NCBI GenBank assembly: GCA_002256055.1
Contig: NKIE01000003.1
Location: 1-18,796, forward strand
Direction: 5' to 3'
DNA length: 18,796 nt
From: Pseudomonas sp. PGPPP3
GTDB taxonomy: Bacteria > Pseudomonadota > Gammaproteobacteria > Pseudomonadales > Pseudomonadaceae
Shown here: positions 7,282-17,041 of the stretch, one piece after another
How positions within the stretch are numbered: the first letter of the stretch is position 1
How the letters are laid out: the number at the start of each line of letters is the position of its first letter
The notes under the pieces: generated by a model
The model's input: the letters and a program-made list of their open reading frames with translations, nothing else
Told to the model about the DNA's origin: nothing
Database searches by the model: none
Program-made: the position numbers and the translations under genes

Positions 7282-8307
7282 TTAATTTTCGACGTAACCA
7301 GCTGGGTTGTTCAATTGCCAGCGCCATGTGTCGGTCATCATGTCGTCAAGGCTACGAGTTGCTTGCCAGCCCAACTCTCGCGCAGCCTTGGCTGGGTCAG
7401 CCCAGCACTCTGCGATGTCACCGCTGCGACGCGGCACAACCTGATAAGGCACCTTAATACCAGTGACCAGTTCAAATGCACTTAGCATCTGCAACACGCT
7501 ATAACCTGTGCCCGTGCCTAAGTTCCACACCTTCATTCCGCCCTGCTGATTGAGAACACGCAGGGCTTGCAGATGCCCATCCACGAGATCCATAACATGA
7601 ATGTAATCACGCACCCCAGTACCATCCAACGTGGGGTAGTCATCACCGAAGATACAAAGATGTGGCAATTTCCCAATGGCGACCTGACTGATGAATGGCA
7701 ACAGGTTATTGGGGATACCGCTCGGATCTTCTCCGATCAAACCACTAGCATGCGCGCCCACAGGATTGAAATAGCGCAGCACTGCCACACTCCAGCGTGA
7801 GTCAGACAACGCCAGATCACGCAGCACCTCCTCCACCATCAACTTAGAGCGGCCATAAGGATTGGTCGGCGCGCCCGTAGGGTAACCCTCGCTAATTGGC
7901 ATTTGCTCCGACTCGCCATACACCGTCGCAGAAGAACTAAAAACCAAACGAAAAACACCCGCTTTGGCCATGGCCTGAAACAACGTGACACTACCCGTGA
8001 CGTTATTGCCGTAATAACGCAGCGGCTCACGCACGCTCTCCCCCACGGCTTTAAGACCGGCAAAATGCAGCACAGCACTAATTGCGTGAGTAGCGAACAA
8101 CGCATCCAACAACGCGCTATCACGCACGTCACCATGAATAAAATGCGGTTCACGCCCCGCGATCGAACCGACACGTTGCAGAGACTCAACCGAACTATTG
8201 CTGAGGTTGTCCAACACCACCACGTCAAAGCCGGCCTCAAGCAAAACCAACGTGGCATGTGAACCTATATAGCCAGCACCGCCGGTGACCAGAATGGTTT
8301 CGCTCAC
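7282..8307 (-). CDS. galE: UDP-glucose 4-epimerase
   Basis: This is an extended short-chain dehydrogenase/reductase of 341 residues that interconverts UDP-glucose and UDP-galactose (or the N-acetyl forms) using bound NAD. It has the Rossmann motif TGGAGYIGS (8-16), SSSATVYG (124-131) with the catalytic serine/threonine, and the YxxxK pair Tyr151-Lys155 in NPYGRSK. I chose GTG at 8307, because the Rossmann motif then begins eight residues in, as in the family, and a weak GGAA lies upstream. An earlier in-frame GTG at 8352 would add 15 residues of no recognisable character. The gene lies 73 bases after the wcaI-like gene. It would supply UDP-galactose for the repeat unit. Confidence 0.93.
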   Translation of the reverse strand: MSETILVTGGAGYIGSHATLVLLEAGFDVVVLDNLSNSSVESLQRVGSIAGREPHFIHGDVRDSALLDALFATHAISAVLHFAGLKAVGESVREPLRYYGNNVTGSVTLFQAMAKAGVFRLVFSSSATVYGESEQMPISEGYPTGAPTNPYGRSKLMVEEVLRDLALSDSRWSVAVLRYFNPVGAHASGLIGEDPSGIPNNLLPFISQVAIGKLPHLCIFGDDYPTLDGTGVRDYIHVMDLVDGHLQALRVLNQQGGMKVWNLGTGTGYSVLQMLSAFELVTGIKVPYQVVPRRSGDIAECWADPAKAARELGWQATRSLDDMMTDTWRWQLNNPAGYVEN

Positions 8308-8380
8308 AGATTCAGTTCCATTTGAAAAGTTGAAAACAACAGTACGCGGCACAGAAAGGCTTCGACAATGAGACCCTCAC

Positions 8381-9589
8381 TTAAACCTCTGCGAGAAAGC
8401 GGGTCAGGATACTGTCCTTATCGAGAAACTCACGGGCATAACCAGCAGCAATCGAATTAGGCACAGGCAAAGCCAGCACAGCCTCAATACCCTCAACCAA
8501 AGCATCCACCGATTCCGGCTCAACTAAGCAGGCGACGCCCGGATGTTCGGCACATAACAACCCCAAGCTGGTATCGGGATCGGCCGTTATCAGCGCATGA
8601 CCGCCAACAGCTAAAATATTGGTCAGTTTGGATGGCAATACCGCATCCGCCGCGCCGCGTTTTTGGATGACTAAATGACAATCGGCAGAGGCCAAAAGCA
8701 CCGGCAAATCGTCGTAAGGTTGCAGCGGTGCGAAGACCACATTGCCAAGCCCGCGCTGCATGGTCATATCCAGCAAGCGTTGTTTGCCTGCACCTTCGCC
8801 AACAATTAAAAACACCCACTCAGCACGCGAAGCGAGTCGCTCAGCGGCCTCGATGACCATTTCCAAGCCCTGTTTTTCCCCGATATTGCCGGAGTAAAGC
8901 AGCACACGTTTAGCGGGATCGACCCCCAAACCTAGCAGCAATTCTGAACTACGCTGGACACCGTGAAAGCGCACGGTTTCCGACCAGTTGGGGAAAAAAT
9001 GTAGATTTTCTTTATCGACACCTTTGTGTAACGCCAATTTCAGCATGCCACTGGAAATGGTCGAAACATGGTCAAAGGCACGTAAAATAAGACGCTCCGC
9101 AGCAAAGGCAAAGCGCTTCAAGCCTTCCCCTTTGGCCAGCGACAGCCCAAATAAAGCATCCACCTCGAAGTCCTGAATGTGCACTACCGATTTAGCACCG
9201 CTCAATTTGGCAAGCAACAATGCCTGCGGCGCACAAAACAGCGTCGGCACCACCAAGATGACCAACTCAGGCTTCCACATTAACTGCGCTAAAACGGCGC
9301 AAGCTGACGTGAGTGAAAAGCTCGCTAAGTGCAGTAAACGCTTAATGGCCGTGGGCTTAGCCGGCACATAAAGCGGACAGCGGATAACCGTCACGCCTGC
9401 TTCTTTCGCCACGTTAAAGCGCAAGGCACTAAAACCTTGCCCTACCTGCCACTGCGGATAGTACGGCGGCGCCGTAACTACGCGAACGTCGTGCCCCTGT
9501 TCAACCAACCAGCGGGCCATCTCGCCACTGTACTTACCAATCCCGGTCAGCTCGGGGCTGTAGTTAATGCCATGCAACAAGATTTTCAT
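8381..9589 (-). CDS. wcaI: WcaI-like glycosyltransferase (GT4)
   Basis: This 402-residue protein closely resembles WcaI of colanic acid synthesis, a cytoplasmic glycosyltransferase of the GT4 (GT-B) type, predicted to act as a fucosyltransferase. Family marks are [14 protein letters not shown] (7-20), TAPPYYPQW (39-47), the central HIQDFEVD (137-144), FFPNWSE (198-204) and the C-terminal domain entry [12 protein letters not shown] (232-243). Its ATG overlaps the TGA of fcl in the four bases ATGA, indicating translational coupling to the gene that makes its probable donor, GDP-fucose. The donor is inferred from homology and position and not from any residue I can read. Confidence 0.92.
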   Translation of the reverse strand: MKILLHGINYSPELTGIGKYSGEMARWLVEQGHDVRVVTAPPYYPQWQVGQGFSALRFNVAKEAGVTVIRCPLYVPAKPTAIKRLLHLASFSLTSACAVLAQLMWKPELVILVVPTLFCAPQALLLAKLSGAKSVVHIQDFEVDALFGLSLAKGEGLKRFAFAAERLILRAFDHVSTISSGMLKLALHKGVDKENLHFFPNWSETVRFHGVQRSSELLLGLGVDPAKRVLLYSGNIGEKQGLEMVIEAAERLASRAEWVFLIVGEGAGKQRLLDMTMQRGLGNVVFAPLQPYDDLPVLLASADCHLVIQKRGAADAVLPSKLTNILAVGGHALITADPDTSLGLLCAEHPGVACLVEPESVDALVEGIEAVLALPVPNSIAAGYAREFLDKDSILTRFLAEV

Positions 9590-10566
9590 CCGTGCATCCG
9601 TGCGTTATCAACATTCGCCACAAACCAGTCGTAGGCATCACGCAACCCATCTTCCAAGCCGATACTGGCCTGCCAGCCCAAGGCTTTAAGGCGCGATACA
9701 TCCATCAACTTGCGCGGTGCGCCGTCCGGCTTAGTCGCATCAAAGCTCAGCAGGCCTTTAAAACCGGTGACCTTAGCGATAGTCGCAGCCAACTCACCAA
9801 TGGTGCAATCCACGCCAGTGCCGACATTAATGTGCGAAAGCATGGGCTGGGTGTTGGCCTGATACACCGCATCATCAAGCTGCATAACATGCACGCTGGC
9901 GGCAGCCATATCGTCCACATGCAAAAACTCGCGCATAGGCTTGCCGCTGCCCCAAATCACCACCTCAGCATCGCCATCCACAACAGCCTGATGAAAGCGG
10001 CGCAGTAACGCCGGAATCACATGACTGTTTTCGGCATGATAATTATCGTGCGGACCATACAGATTGGTCGGCATCACGCTGCGGTAATCGCGACCATGTT
10101 GGCGATTATAACTTTCGCAAAGCTTGATCCCGGCAATCTTGGCAATTGCGTATGGCTCATTGGTTGGCTCTAGGGTGCCCGTCAGCAGCGCGTCTTCCTT
10201 CATTGGCTGCGCGGCATGCTTGGGATAGATGCACGACGATCCGAGGAAAAGCAGTTTCTGTACACCCGAGGCGTGCGCGGCCTGAATGACATTGGCCTCA
10301 ATCATCAAGTTTTCGAAGATGAAGTCCGCCGGCAAACTGTTGTTAGCATGAATACCGCCCACCTTGGCCGCCGCCAAATACACCTGATCCACCTTATTGG
10401 CAGCAAAAAACGCCCGCACGGCCTGCTGATCAAGCAGATCCAGTACATCACGGCCAGCCGTGAGCACCTTGCTGTAACCCAAAGCGTGTAAGCGACGCAC
10501 TATCGCAGAACCGACCATGCCACGATGACCAACCACCCATACCGTCTGCTGCAAATCGGTCGTCAC
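9586..10566 (-). CDS. fcl: GDP-L-fucose synthase
   Basis: This NADPH-dependent enzyme epimerises and reduces GDP-4-keto-6-deoxy-mannose to GDP-L-fucose. The nucleotide-binding motif GHRGMVG (13-19), SSCIYP (110-115) including the catalytic-type cysteine, and the NEPYAIAK segment with Tyr139-Lys143 match Fcl/WcaG, as does [10 protein letters not shown] with the second-site histidine. The 326-residue length fits the family. I place the start at GTG 10566, because GGAG (10575-10578) lies eight bases upstream. The TTG six bases earlier is only two bases from that site. The gene begins two bases after the gmd stop and overlaps the WcaI-like gene by four bases. Confidence 0.95.
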   Translation of the reverse strand: MTTDLQQTVWVVGHRGMVGSAIVRRLHALGYSKVLTAGRDVLDLLDQQAVRAFFAANKVDQVYLAAAKVGGIHANNSLPADFIFENLMIEANVIQAAHASGVQKLLFLGSSCIYPKHAAQPMKEDALLTGTLEPTNEPYAIAKIAGIKLCESYNRQHGRDYRSVMPTNLYGPHDNYHAENSHVIPALLRRFHQAVVDGDAEVVIWGSGKPMREFLHVDDMAAASVHVMQLDDAVYQANTQPMLSHINVGTGVDCTIGELAATIAKVTGFKGLLSFDATKPDGAPRKLMDVSRLKALGWQASIGLEDGLRDAYDWFVANVDNARMHG

Positions 10567-10568
10567 AA

Positions 10569-11687
10569 TCAATTCTCCACGGCTATCGGCAGATCATGAC
10601 CATGCTGTTTGAGCAAAGCGTGGCGTTGTGCGACTTTGAGGTCTTCGCGAACCATCTCAGCGCACATTTCTTGCGCAGTAATTTCCGGTACCCAGCCAAG
10701 CAGGTTCTTCGCCTTGGAGGGGTCGCCGAGCAGGGTTTCTACCTCGGACGGACGGAAATAACGCGGGTCGATGCGCATAACCACATCACCCACGTTGAGA
10801 GCGGGGGCTTTATCGCCGGTAATGCGCTCGACAATGGCCAGTTCATCAACACCCAGGCCCTCAAAGCGCAGGGTAATACCCAACTCAGCGGCAGACCAAC
10901 TGATGAACTCGCGTACCGAATATTGCACGCCTGTAGCGATTACAAAGTCGTCGGCTTGCTCTTGCTGCAGCATCATCCACTGCATGCGCACGTAGTCCTT
11001 GGCATGGCCCCAGTCACGCAGCGAGTCGATATTACCCATGTACAAGCACTGCTCAAGACCTTGAGCGATGTTGGCCAGTGCGCGGGTGATTTTACGCGTC
11101 ACGAAGGTCTCACCACGGCGCGGCGACTCGTGGTTGAACAGAATGCCGTTACAGGCATACATGCCATAGGCCTCCCGATAGTTCACGGCAATCCAGTAGG
11201 CATACAGCTTGGCCACTGCATACGGCGAGCGAGGGTAAAACGGCGTGGTTTCTTTTTGCGGAGTTTCTTGCACCAAGCCATACAACTCAGAAGTTGAGGC
11301 TTGATAAAAACGGGTTTTCTTTTCCAGGCCCAGTAAGCGAATGGCTTCAAGAATGCGCAGAGTACCGATGGCATCAACGTCGGCGGTGTATTCCGGCGCC
11401 TCAAAACTCACCGCCACATGCGACTGCGCACCGAGGTTGTAGACCTCATCCGGCTGGACTTCCTGAATGATACGAGTCAGGCAAGACGAATCGGTTAAAT
11501 CACCGTAATGCAGCACGAAGTTGCGGCTATCCACATGCGGATCTTGGTAGATGTGGTCAACTCGCTGGGTATTGAATGAGGATGCACGGCGCTTAATGCC
11601 GTGTACTTCATACCCCTTTTCCAGCAGAAACTCTGCAAGGTAGGAGCCGTCTTGGCCGGTGATGCCTGTGATAAGGGCCTTTTTCAT
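10569..11687 (-). CDS. gmd: GDP-mannose 4,6-dehydratase
   Basis: This cytoplasmic short-chain dehydrogenase-type enzyme of 372 residues, the usual Gmd length, converts GDP-mannose to GDP-4-keto-6-deoxy-mannose. The NADP-binding motif is [10 protein letters not shown] (7-16). The active site has STSELYG (131-137) and Tyr156-Lys160 in SPYAVAK. Also present are [16 protein letters not shown], the family GDP-binding stretch, and [10 protein letters not shown]. It takes the ManC product and passes its own to Fcl, the next gene. It lies 28 bases after the GT2 gene across an AT-rich spacer, with a weak ribosome binding site before the ATG. Confidence 0.97.
   Translation of the reverse strand: MKKALITGITGQDGSYLAEFLLEKGYEVHGIKRRASSFNTQRVDHIYQDPHVDSRNFVLHYGDLTDSSCLTRIIQEVQPDEVYNLGAQSHVAVSFEAPEYTADVDAIGTLRILEAIRLLGLEKKTRFYQASTSELYGLVQETPQKETTPFYPRSPYAVAKLYAYWIAVNYREAYGMYACNGILFNHESPRRGETFVTRKITRALANIAQGLEQCLYMGNIDSLRDWGHAKDYVRMQWMMLQQEQADDFVIATGVQYSVREFISWSAAELGITLRFEGLGVDELAIVERITGDKAPALNVGDVVMRIDPRYFRPSEVETLLGDPSKAKNLLGWVPEITAQEMCAEMVREDLKVAQRHALLKQHGHDLPIAVEN
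10575..10578 (-). promoter_or_regulatory. Ribosome binding site of fcl
   Basis: GGAG inside the last codons of gmd lies eight bases ahead of GTG 10566-10564. This favours GTG over the upstream TTG as the fcl start and couples it to gmd translation. Confidence 0.6.
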
Positions 11688-11715
11688 TTGAGCACACCAA
11701 TATATAAATAAAAAA

Positions 11716-12648
11716 CTAGTTAAGTTTATGACCGGTAAGCCTAGATAGTTCGGTCAGGATTTCTTGCTTATCCGTTAAATTGGCGATCTCTAGTTCGAGC
11801 TCCATGACTTTAGCGCCAACTAGAAAGCGATACCAAAAACCTTGAAGGAAATGGTATACAAGACCTGAGCGACCGTCCAAGAAGCCTAGCTGACAAAAGT
11901 AACGCCAAAGGAAATATAACAACGCGCCAACCGTGAACGGAATACGATTATAGATATTGACCTTAATGAATCGTTTGAAAGCAGCCTGAAATGAAGCACT
12001 ATTTTTATTTAAGGCCTTGTCTTGTATAAGTAGATTCAATCGCTGGCTAATAACCTCAATAGCTTCACGAACCGCATATTTATTGTGCTTATCGATGAAG
12101 TATGTAAGATTATTAAGATTGTGATCAGCAAACCCGCCTTCGAAAGTTGTTATCTCCCCACCCAAAACAACAACGTGCTCATCCATCCACCTATCTTCAA
12201 CACGACCATATCCCACTCGCCACAAACGCAACATCAATAGTGGATAGCGGCCGCCATAGCGCACCCACTTATTCATGAATATATGTTTGCGCTTAAGATT
12301 AACGCCTACAACCCTTTCAGAAAGAGCAGGTAGCTTCGCCTTAATTTCTGCGACAAGATCAGACTCAACAACTTCATCTGCATCAAGCCGCATAATCCAC
12401 TTACTATTGATTGGCGCATTATCCATTGCCCACTGAAACTGCTTAGCTTGATTTATGAATTTATTTTGCAGAACCGTCGCACCTAGAGCCTTCGCCAACT
12501 CAACAGTACCGTCGTCCGAGTAAGAGTCCACTACAATAATTTCTTTAGCGAATGGCCTTATAGAATCAATAGCGCGAGCGATATGCCTTGACTCATTAAA
12601 GGTCAAAATTATCACACAAACATCAACAGCAAAAAACTCAGTTGTCAT
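11716..12648 (-). CDS. Family 2 glycosyltransferase (WaaE/KdtX-like)
   Basis: This GT-A glycosyltransferase of 310 residues acts at the cytoplasmic face of the inner membrane. The nucleotide-sugar site shows [10 protein letters not shown] (11-20), [10 protein letters not shown] (39-48) and the metal-binding RLDADE (87-92). The segment [11 protein letters not shown] (66-76) is typical of the WaaE/KdtX-like branch that includes lipopolysaccharide core glucosyltransferases. A hydrophobic stretch, [15 protein letters not shown], suggests membrane association. I place the start at ATG 12648, which overlaps the end of the acetyltransferase gene by 11 bases. A longer frame from 12705 would add 19 residues that read as the neighbour's shadow. 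Base composition is low in GC. The sugar transferred is unknown. Confidence 0.9.
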   Translation of the reverse strand: MTTEFFAVDVCVIILTFNESRHIARAIDSIRPFAKEIIVVDSYSDDGTVELAKALGATVLQNKFINQAKQFQWAMDNAPINSKWIMRLDADEVVESDLVAEIKAKLPALSERVVGVNLKRKHIFMNKWVRYGGRYPLLMLRLWRVGYGRVEDRWMDEHVVVLGGEITTFEGGFADHNLNNLTYFIDKHNKYAVREAIEVISQRLNLLIQDKALNKNSASFQAAFKRFIKVNIYNRIPFTVGALLYFLWRYFCQLGFLDGRSGLVYHFLQGFWYRFLVGAKVMELELEIANLTDKQEILTELSRLTGHKLN

Positions 12649-13195
12649 GCCGCTGCCTATTTCCAATTTTTTTGGCCGGATGACCGGCATATACAGACCA
12701 AGCATCCGCTATGCTTTTTGTAACAACAGATCGAGCACCAACAACAACTCCGTCAGGTATGGAAACGTCCAATGAAACAAAAGCATCTGCACAAATCCAA
12801 ACATGTTTACCGAGAGTTATTTTCCTGGAAAAAAGTTGAAAATTCTTACTATTGTAATCATGTGAGCCGCCACAAAGATGTGCACCTTGGGAAATCACAC
12901 TAAAGTCGCCAACTTTGATCATGTCCATATTGTAAATATTGACACCATCTGCAACGCCGACAAAATCCCCAAGACAAAGATTCCACGGTGCCCACACCTT
13001 GGCAGATGGGTATACATGTACTCCTCGGCCTAACTGAGCACCAAAAATACGAAGCAATGTAGCGCGCCATGCATTTAAAGGCCTAGGACTGGGTCTAAAC
13101 AAAAATAGCCAAACCCAATTCCAAAGTTGACGCTTAACACGATGAGCCAATGAAAATGATGGCGACGTATACGGATCATTACCTTGCAGGATCAT
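12638..13195 (-). CDS. wcaF: WcaF-like acetyltransferase (left-handed beta-helix)
   Basis: This 185-residue hexapeptide-repeat O-acetyltransferase resembles WcaF of colanic acid synthesis and would use acetyl-CoA to decorate a sugar of the repeat unit. It begins ILQGNDPYTSPSFS and has FRPSPRPLNAWR (33-44), then the repeat region from HVYPSAKVWAPWNL (60-73) with SHDYNS (111-116), where the histidine is the likely catalytic one, and VVVGARSVVTKSI late in the helix. The ATG at 13195 shares ATGA with the stop of the GT4 gene. An in-frame start ten codons upstream would lie inside that gene. Which sugar it acetylates cannot be read. Confidence 0.88.
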   Translation of the reverse strand: MILQGNDPYTSPSFSLAHRVKRQLWNWVWLFLFRPSPRPLNAWRATLLRIFGAQLGRGVHVYPSAKVWAPWNLCLGDFVGVADGVNIYNMDMIKVGDFSVISQGAHLCGGSHDYNSKNFQLFSRKITLGKHVWICADAFVSLDVSIPDGVVVGARSVVTKSIADAWSVYAGHPAKKIGNRQRHDN

Positions 13196-14349
13196 TTGCC
13201 CAGCCTTGGTTGCAAAATTTCGCAAAATCTAGCTGCCACTTTCTCGATATGAAAACGAGTGGCGAAACATGCCTGCGCCGCTTGTTGCATTTGCTTGTGC
13301 TGTAATGGAGTTAGTGCAAGCCACCTCTCCAGTGTGGTGACAGTACCTTCAACCGTATCATCGGCAACAAAACCGGCATTATCTGCCTCGATTTCGCGCC
13401 AGATGTTGACCTTATTCGAAATCAGCACTGGTTTCGCGCAAGCCAGCGCTTCAGCTACAGCAATGCCAAAGTTCTCTTGGTGCGAGGGCAAGCTGAAAAC
13501 CTCACAGGCATAAAAAGCCCCCCACTTAAGATCGCCCGCTAACATACCCGGCCAGGTGATTTTATCGGCAACACCGTACTTATCCGCCAAGGCTTTAAGT
13601 TCAGCGCCCCAGCCAGCTTGATCAGGTCCGGCCATAAGCAAATGCAGATCATCATGCTTATTGGCAACTCTCGCAAAAGCCTCGACTAACAAATCGCAGC
13701 CTTTTTTCTCGTGAATACGACCCAAGAACAAAACAATACGTTTATCGCGAAGCTGCGGATAAACATTAAAGAAATTTTCCGTAAGTACTGGCGTATTTTT
13801 CGGGGGCGGCGCTGTACCATAAGAAGTAACAGCTTCATTACAACGATAAAGCCAGAATGATTCCCGCGCTAATAAACGTTCCTCTTCACAGGTAAAGATA
13901 ACGTTTTTGGCGTCACGCAGTACACGGTACTCAGCCCACGGCCAATACAACCACTTTTTCAGGTGTTTAAGCGGGTAAGTCTTTTTGAACCAAGGGTCAA
14001 GCATGCCATGGGTAAACACCACATAAGGTGTATTGGTGCCAGCCAACGCGCGCCAGACCGCAAAACCGCAGTATTGCCAAAGGCCATTAACAATGATCAC
14101 ATCATACTCGCGAGCATGTGCACGCAACCAAGGGACCAACTTACGACTGTAAGCGTAGGTACTAGTCACAGGACCGAGCGCGTGCACATGCGCCGGAAAA
14201 TCCAGAATAAAGGACGAATCCGGCGGGTCCAAGCAAACCACATTGGCTTCATGACCAGCGCGAGCCATTTCAGTGGAAAGAAGACGGACACCCTCAATAG
14301 GCCCGCCACCGACTGGATTAACTGAAGATATTACGTGCAGGTACTTCAC
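13192..14349 (-). CDS. Family 4 glycosyltransferase
   Basis: This retaining GT-B glycosyltransferase has 385 residues. The acceptor domain has the glycine-rich loop VNPVGGGPIEG (10-20). The donor domain enters with FLGRIHEKKG (208-217) and carries the GT4 motif ExxxxxxxE in HQENFGIAVAEAL (Glu292 and Glu300), which binds the nucleotide sugar. It starts with GTG at 14349, about ten bases after a GGGG string. It ends overlapping the acetyltransferase start by four bases. Its base composition lies between the AT-rich wzy upstream and the GC-rich flank. It probably adds one sugar of the repeat unit, but donor and acceptor are unknown. Confidence 0.92.
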   Translation of the reverse strand: MKYLHVISSVNPVGGGPIEGVRLLSTEMARAGHEANVVCLDPPDSSFILDFPAHVHALGPVTSTYAYSRKLVPWLRAHAREYDVIIVNGLWQYCGFAVWRALAGTNTPYVVFTHGMLDPWFKKTYPLKHLKKWLYWPWAEYRVLRDAKNVIFTCEEERLLARESFWLYRCNEAVTSYGTAPPPKNTPVLTENFFNVYPQLRDKRIVLFLGRIHEKKGCDLLVEAFARVANKHDDLHLLMAGPDQAGWGAELKALADKYGVADKITWPGMLAGDLKWGAFYACEVFSLPSHQENFGIAVAEALACAKPVLISNKVNIWREIEADNAGFVADDTVEGTVTTLERWLALTPLQHKQMQQAAQACFATRFHIEKVAARFCEILQPRLGK

Positions 14350-14400
14350 TATCTAACAACCCCAACTATAAATTAAGAAAAAACAACAAACCTTACAAAA

Positions 14401-15714
14401 CTACTTCACACATCTCATCTTTAAAATAAAGCCATACACAAGCAAAGAAAACATTAGACATACAAAATAACCAATAACAGCACCAACAGGCCCCCTAAGC
14501 AAAATCGGTAAAGACCCTATTAAAATAAGCTCTGTAACATTTAAACCATTGAAAACAAAAGCAAACCGAAATCTAAATATAGAAACGATAAAACCCAAAA
14601 AAAGACACCCAAACACAACACCAACGACACCAAAATCCATATATAAGTCGCCAACATAAAAGAAAGACAAGTTATCCGTCCCGGCAAAATAACTCTTGTA
14701 TAAATCCCCACCAACCACAAGCCCACCCACTACTGGCTTCTCAGGCCAAAAACTCCTAGGCACGAAAAAGAAAATAATTGCCGATACGTTATCACCATAA
14801 TAATATCCTGTGCGATCAACTACTCTTACCGCATGCACCAACGTATCAAATATATCAATATCTTTTATTTTAAATAAATTGCTAGCGTACCCCGTCTCAT
14901 TGAAACCATTTAACCCATCTACACCCTGTCTAGTTGTAACGCTCATCAAAGGCATAACCACCAACAACCCAGCAAGCAAGCCCGCGTAAACAATTTTATA
15001 GCCAATACTTCTTGAAAAAATCGCCAGGCAAATTGGAAGCCATGTAGCAACAATTACAAACCTAGAATTATTCAACGGATTCACACAAACCAAAAGTAAA
15101 ATCATAACAAAAACGAAGCAAAACGCCCTAAGACTAAAAACGTTACTCATTGGATGTAACGCAGCAAGAAGCAAGACACCAACAGCCATCAAGCCCAGAA
15201 AAAAAACCGATACGAAATTCACATCCGCAGTTACCTTCTCAAGCCTAGGCAGCATTATATTTGCGATACCGCCACTTAAATACACATAACAAAAAAAGGA
15301 AAGTACGATCAAACCCACGAAAAAACCATAAACAGAAAGTTTAATGCTCCGGATTTCGCTAAAAATTGAGAGCCGCTTACTTACTGAAAAAAGACTTGAG
15401 CAAATCAACCCTAAAAGAACTATAAACTCAGCAAAAACAAACTCACCCAAATCATATGTCATATATTTTGCAGGCCCGTCACTGTACCCATAACCACTAA
15501 TAGACTGTATCGGCGCCACTATAAAAAAGAAAAAAATACACAGCCAATACATATCACGACTTGTAAAAAGCCCCCCCTTGACCTTATAAAGCTTATACAC
15601 AACAAAAACAAATGTAGGGAGCGTAAGTAAGATCGGAAACAGATCATCACTTGTACAAACCGCTAAAACCCACACAGACAGAGCAAAAACAACTCTCCAA
15701 TTAACAACCAACAT
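14401..15714 (-). CDS. wzy: Wzy-type repeat-unit polymerase
   Basis: This highly hydrophobic inner-membrane protein of 437 residues has about eleven to twelve predicted membrane segments. It is assigned as the oligosaccharide repeat-unit polymerase. Support comes from NPLNNSRF (212-219), a long periplasmic stretch around residues 258-315 (TTRQGVDGLNG onward), and the FVPRSFWPEKP motif (317-327), which recurs in Wzy-like polymerases ahead of a loop close to GDLYKSYF. It would extend the polymer block-wise in the periplasm using units flipped by Wzx. GAGG lies seven bases before the ATG, 18 bases after the wzx stop. Base composition is strongly AT-rich. Wzy sequences diverge fast, so the call also rests on the wzx neighbour. 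Confidence 0.85.
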   Translation of the reverse strand: MLVVNWRVVFALSVWVLAVCTSDDLFPILLTLPTFVFVVYKLYKVKGGLFTSRDMYWLCIFFFFIVAPIQSISGYGYSDGPAKYMTYDLGEFVFAEFIVLLGLICSSLFSVSKRLSIFSEIRSIKLSVYGFFVGLIVLSFFCYVYLSGGIANIMLPRLEKVTADVNFVSVFFLGLMAVGVLLLAALHPMSNVFSLRAFCFVFVMILLLVCVNPLNNSRFVIVATWLPICLAIFSRSIGYKIVYAGLLAGLLVVMPLMSVTTRQGVDGLNGFNETGYASNLFKIKDIDIFDTLVHAVRVVDRTGYYYGDNVSAIIFFFVPRSFWPEKPVVGGLVVGGDLYKSYFAGTDNLSFFYVGDLYMDFGVVGVVFGCLFLGFIVSIFRFRFAFVFNGLNVTELILIGSLPILLRGPVGAVIGYFVCLMFSLLVYGFILKMRCVK

Positions 15715-15732
15715 AATAATCGCCTCAAGACT

Positions 15733-17031
15733 TCAACGTTTACCCAGCACATAACCACTTGAAACATAAAGCAACGCTGCAACTTCAGGCGCAAGTAAAA
15801 GCATGCACGCAGCAAAATATGGCAAGATAAACCCCGAAAACAAATACCACAAAAAAATACCAGCAAGACTAACAAAAGCATAACACATCGCAACAGCATT
15901 ATGCTTATTAGACGCGATCATCAATGAAGCAGGTACAATCCACATAACATGCAAAACAGCATGAGAGCCCATAAAAAAAATATCGACTCTATCTGCCCCC
16001 ACACTTCCCTTGCTCCAATAATAAATAATTTCTGGACCAAAAAAAACCAGCATAGACATTGCACCAACAGCAATACCCATTGAAACTAATGAAACACGCG
16101 CAGTGAACGCTTTGGCGGTGTGTATCTGGCCAGCGCCGATCAATCTTGACAATTCAGGCTTTAATGCATGATTCGCAACAACACCTATCTGCAAAACCAA
16201 CCGCACAAGTGTACGACTCATAGAATATAAAACCACCACCTTAGCGTCAGCCAACTGATTTAGCATTTGAAGCCCACCCTGCAATGTAATAACTTGAGCC
16301 ACAGGGAAACTCATATACGCTAACGCGGGTTTAACCACACTTTTAAACTCATTTAAACTAGCATCAGAAAACCCAAAGATCTTAATAGGGCTAAACTTTA
16401 CTGCAAAAAAAATACAAATGAATAACATTAATATCTGCCCACAAAAAAGCAGATACGCCATACATACAGGAGACCTTGCAGACATAAGAACAAATATAGA
16501 TACAGCTATATCCACGACCCTCCTATTAGCAAGTAAAAACGCACCAAGCGACGTTCTATCAATAGCCCTATACCATGCATCGATAGATGCGCAAAGTATA
16601 TTTACGCAGACGCACCCCATCATTAACAGAAAAACAATTGCAGCATCAGCATTGTTAATTACATCGAGCTTCAGCACCCCGGAAAAATCAAAAAAGCCAA
16701 CCAAGATCAAACACACCAAAAACAAAGATAAACAAATAAAGAAACTAAAAACGAACGCTGTCTGAAGAATTACTCTTACATATGCCCAGTTTTCTGAACC
16801 GGCAGCAATAGTTGCCTTACTTGCTGAAACCTGAGAAACACCAAAGTCAGCCAGCACCAATAACAAAGGGAGGCTTGTCAGAACTAACCACTCAGCATAC
16901 AAATCAGCCCCCCAGCACGATAAAAAAAACGGAACCAGTAACAACTGCACAGCAATTGTTACTAGCTGTGCATATCCATACCCAAGCAAATTCAAGCCAA
17001 ACTTAGCTTTTAACTCACGGACACTGTTCAA
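15733..17031 (-). CDS. wzx: Wzx-type polysaccharide flippase
   Basis: This 432-residue inner-membrane protein has about twelve membrane segments and belongs to the MOP/MATE-like polysaccharide transporters. It would flip undecaprenyl-linked repeat units to the periplasm. The N-terminal RELKAKFGLNLLGYGYAQ and helix 2 with LLVPFFLSCWGADLYAEW are typical of Wzx, as is ADFGVSQVSASK. It starts with TTG at 17031, which follows AGGTGAT. An in-frame TAA directly upstream excludes a longer form. It lies eight bases after ugd and 18 before wzy. It is AT-rich like wzy, consistent with the two travelling as a specificity pair. Confidence 0.9.
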   Translation of the reverse strand: MNSVRELKAKFGLNLLGYGYAQLVTIAVQLLLVPFFLSCWGADLYAEWLVLTSLPLLLVLADFGVSQVSASKATIAAGSENWAYVRVILQTAFVFSFFICLSLFLVCLILVGFFDFSGVLKLDVINNADAAIVFLLMMGCVCVNILCASIDAWYRAIDRTSLGAFLLANRRVVDIAVSIFVLMSARSPVCMAYLLFCGQILMLFICIFFAVKFSPIKIFGFSDASLNEFKSVVKPALAYMSFPVAQVITLQGGLQMLNQLADAKVVVLYSMSRTLVRLVLQIGVVANHALKPELSRLIGAGQIHTAKAFTARVSLVSMGIAVGAMSMLVFFGPEIIYYWSKGSVGADRVDIFFMGSHAVLHVMWIVPASLMIASNKHNAVAMCYAFVSLAGIFLWYLFSGFILPYFAACMLLLAPEVAALLYVSSGYVLGKR

Positions 17032-17034
17032 TTA

Positions 17035-17041
17035 ATCACCT
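17035..17041 (-). promoter_or_regulatory. Ribosome binding site of wzx, overlapping the ugd stop
   Basis: AGGTGAT pairs with the 3' end of 16S rRNA over seven bases and overlaps the TAG stop of ugd (17040-17042). It ends three bases before the TTG at 17031-17029. It supports the TTG start and coupling to ugd translation. Confidence 0.65.

Larger units (their letters stand above)
11690..17040. other. Low-GC mosaic segment of the polysaccharide locus
   Basis: Hand-counted 60-base samples give 38% GC at 15001, 28% at 16681 and 32% at 12001. Samples outside give 53% at 10861 and 70% at 4261. The GT4 gene in the middle is intermediate (47% at 13621). The pattern marks wzx-wzy and the GT2 region as exchanged specificity genes within a GC-rich genome. 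The boundaries are approximate. Confidence 0.75.

Noticed and set aside
8308..8352. N-terminal extension of galE from an earlier GTG
   Set aside because: The extra 15 residues precede the normal N-terminus of the family and the earlier GTG has no ribosome binding site.
12649..12705. Longer N-terminus for the GT2 gene
   Set aside because: The added 19 residues lie inside the acetyltransferase gene, and the family N-terminus begins at the later ATG.
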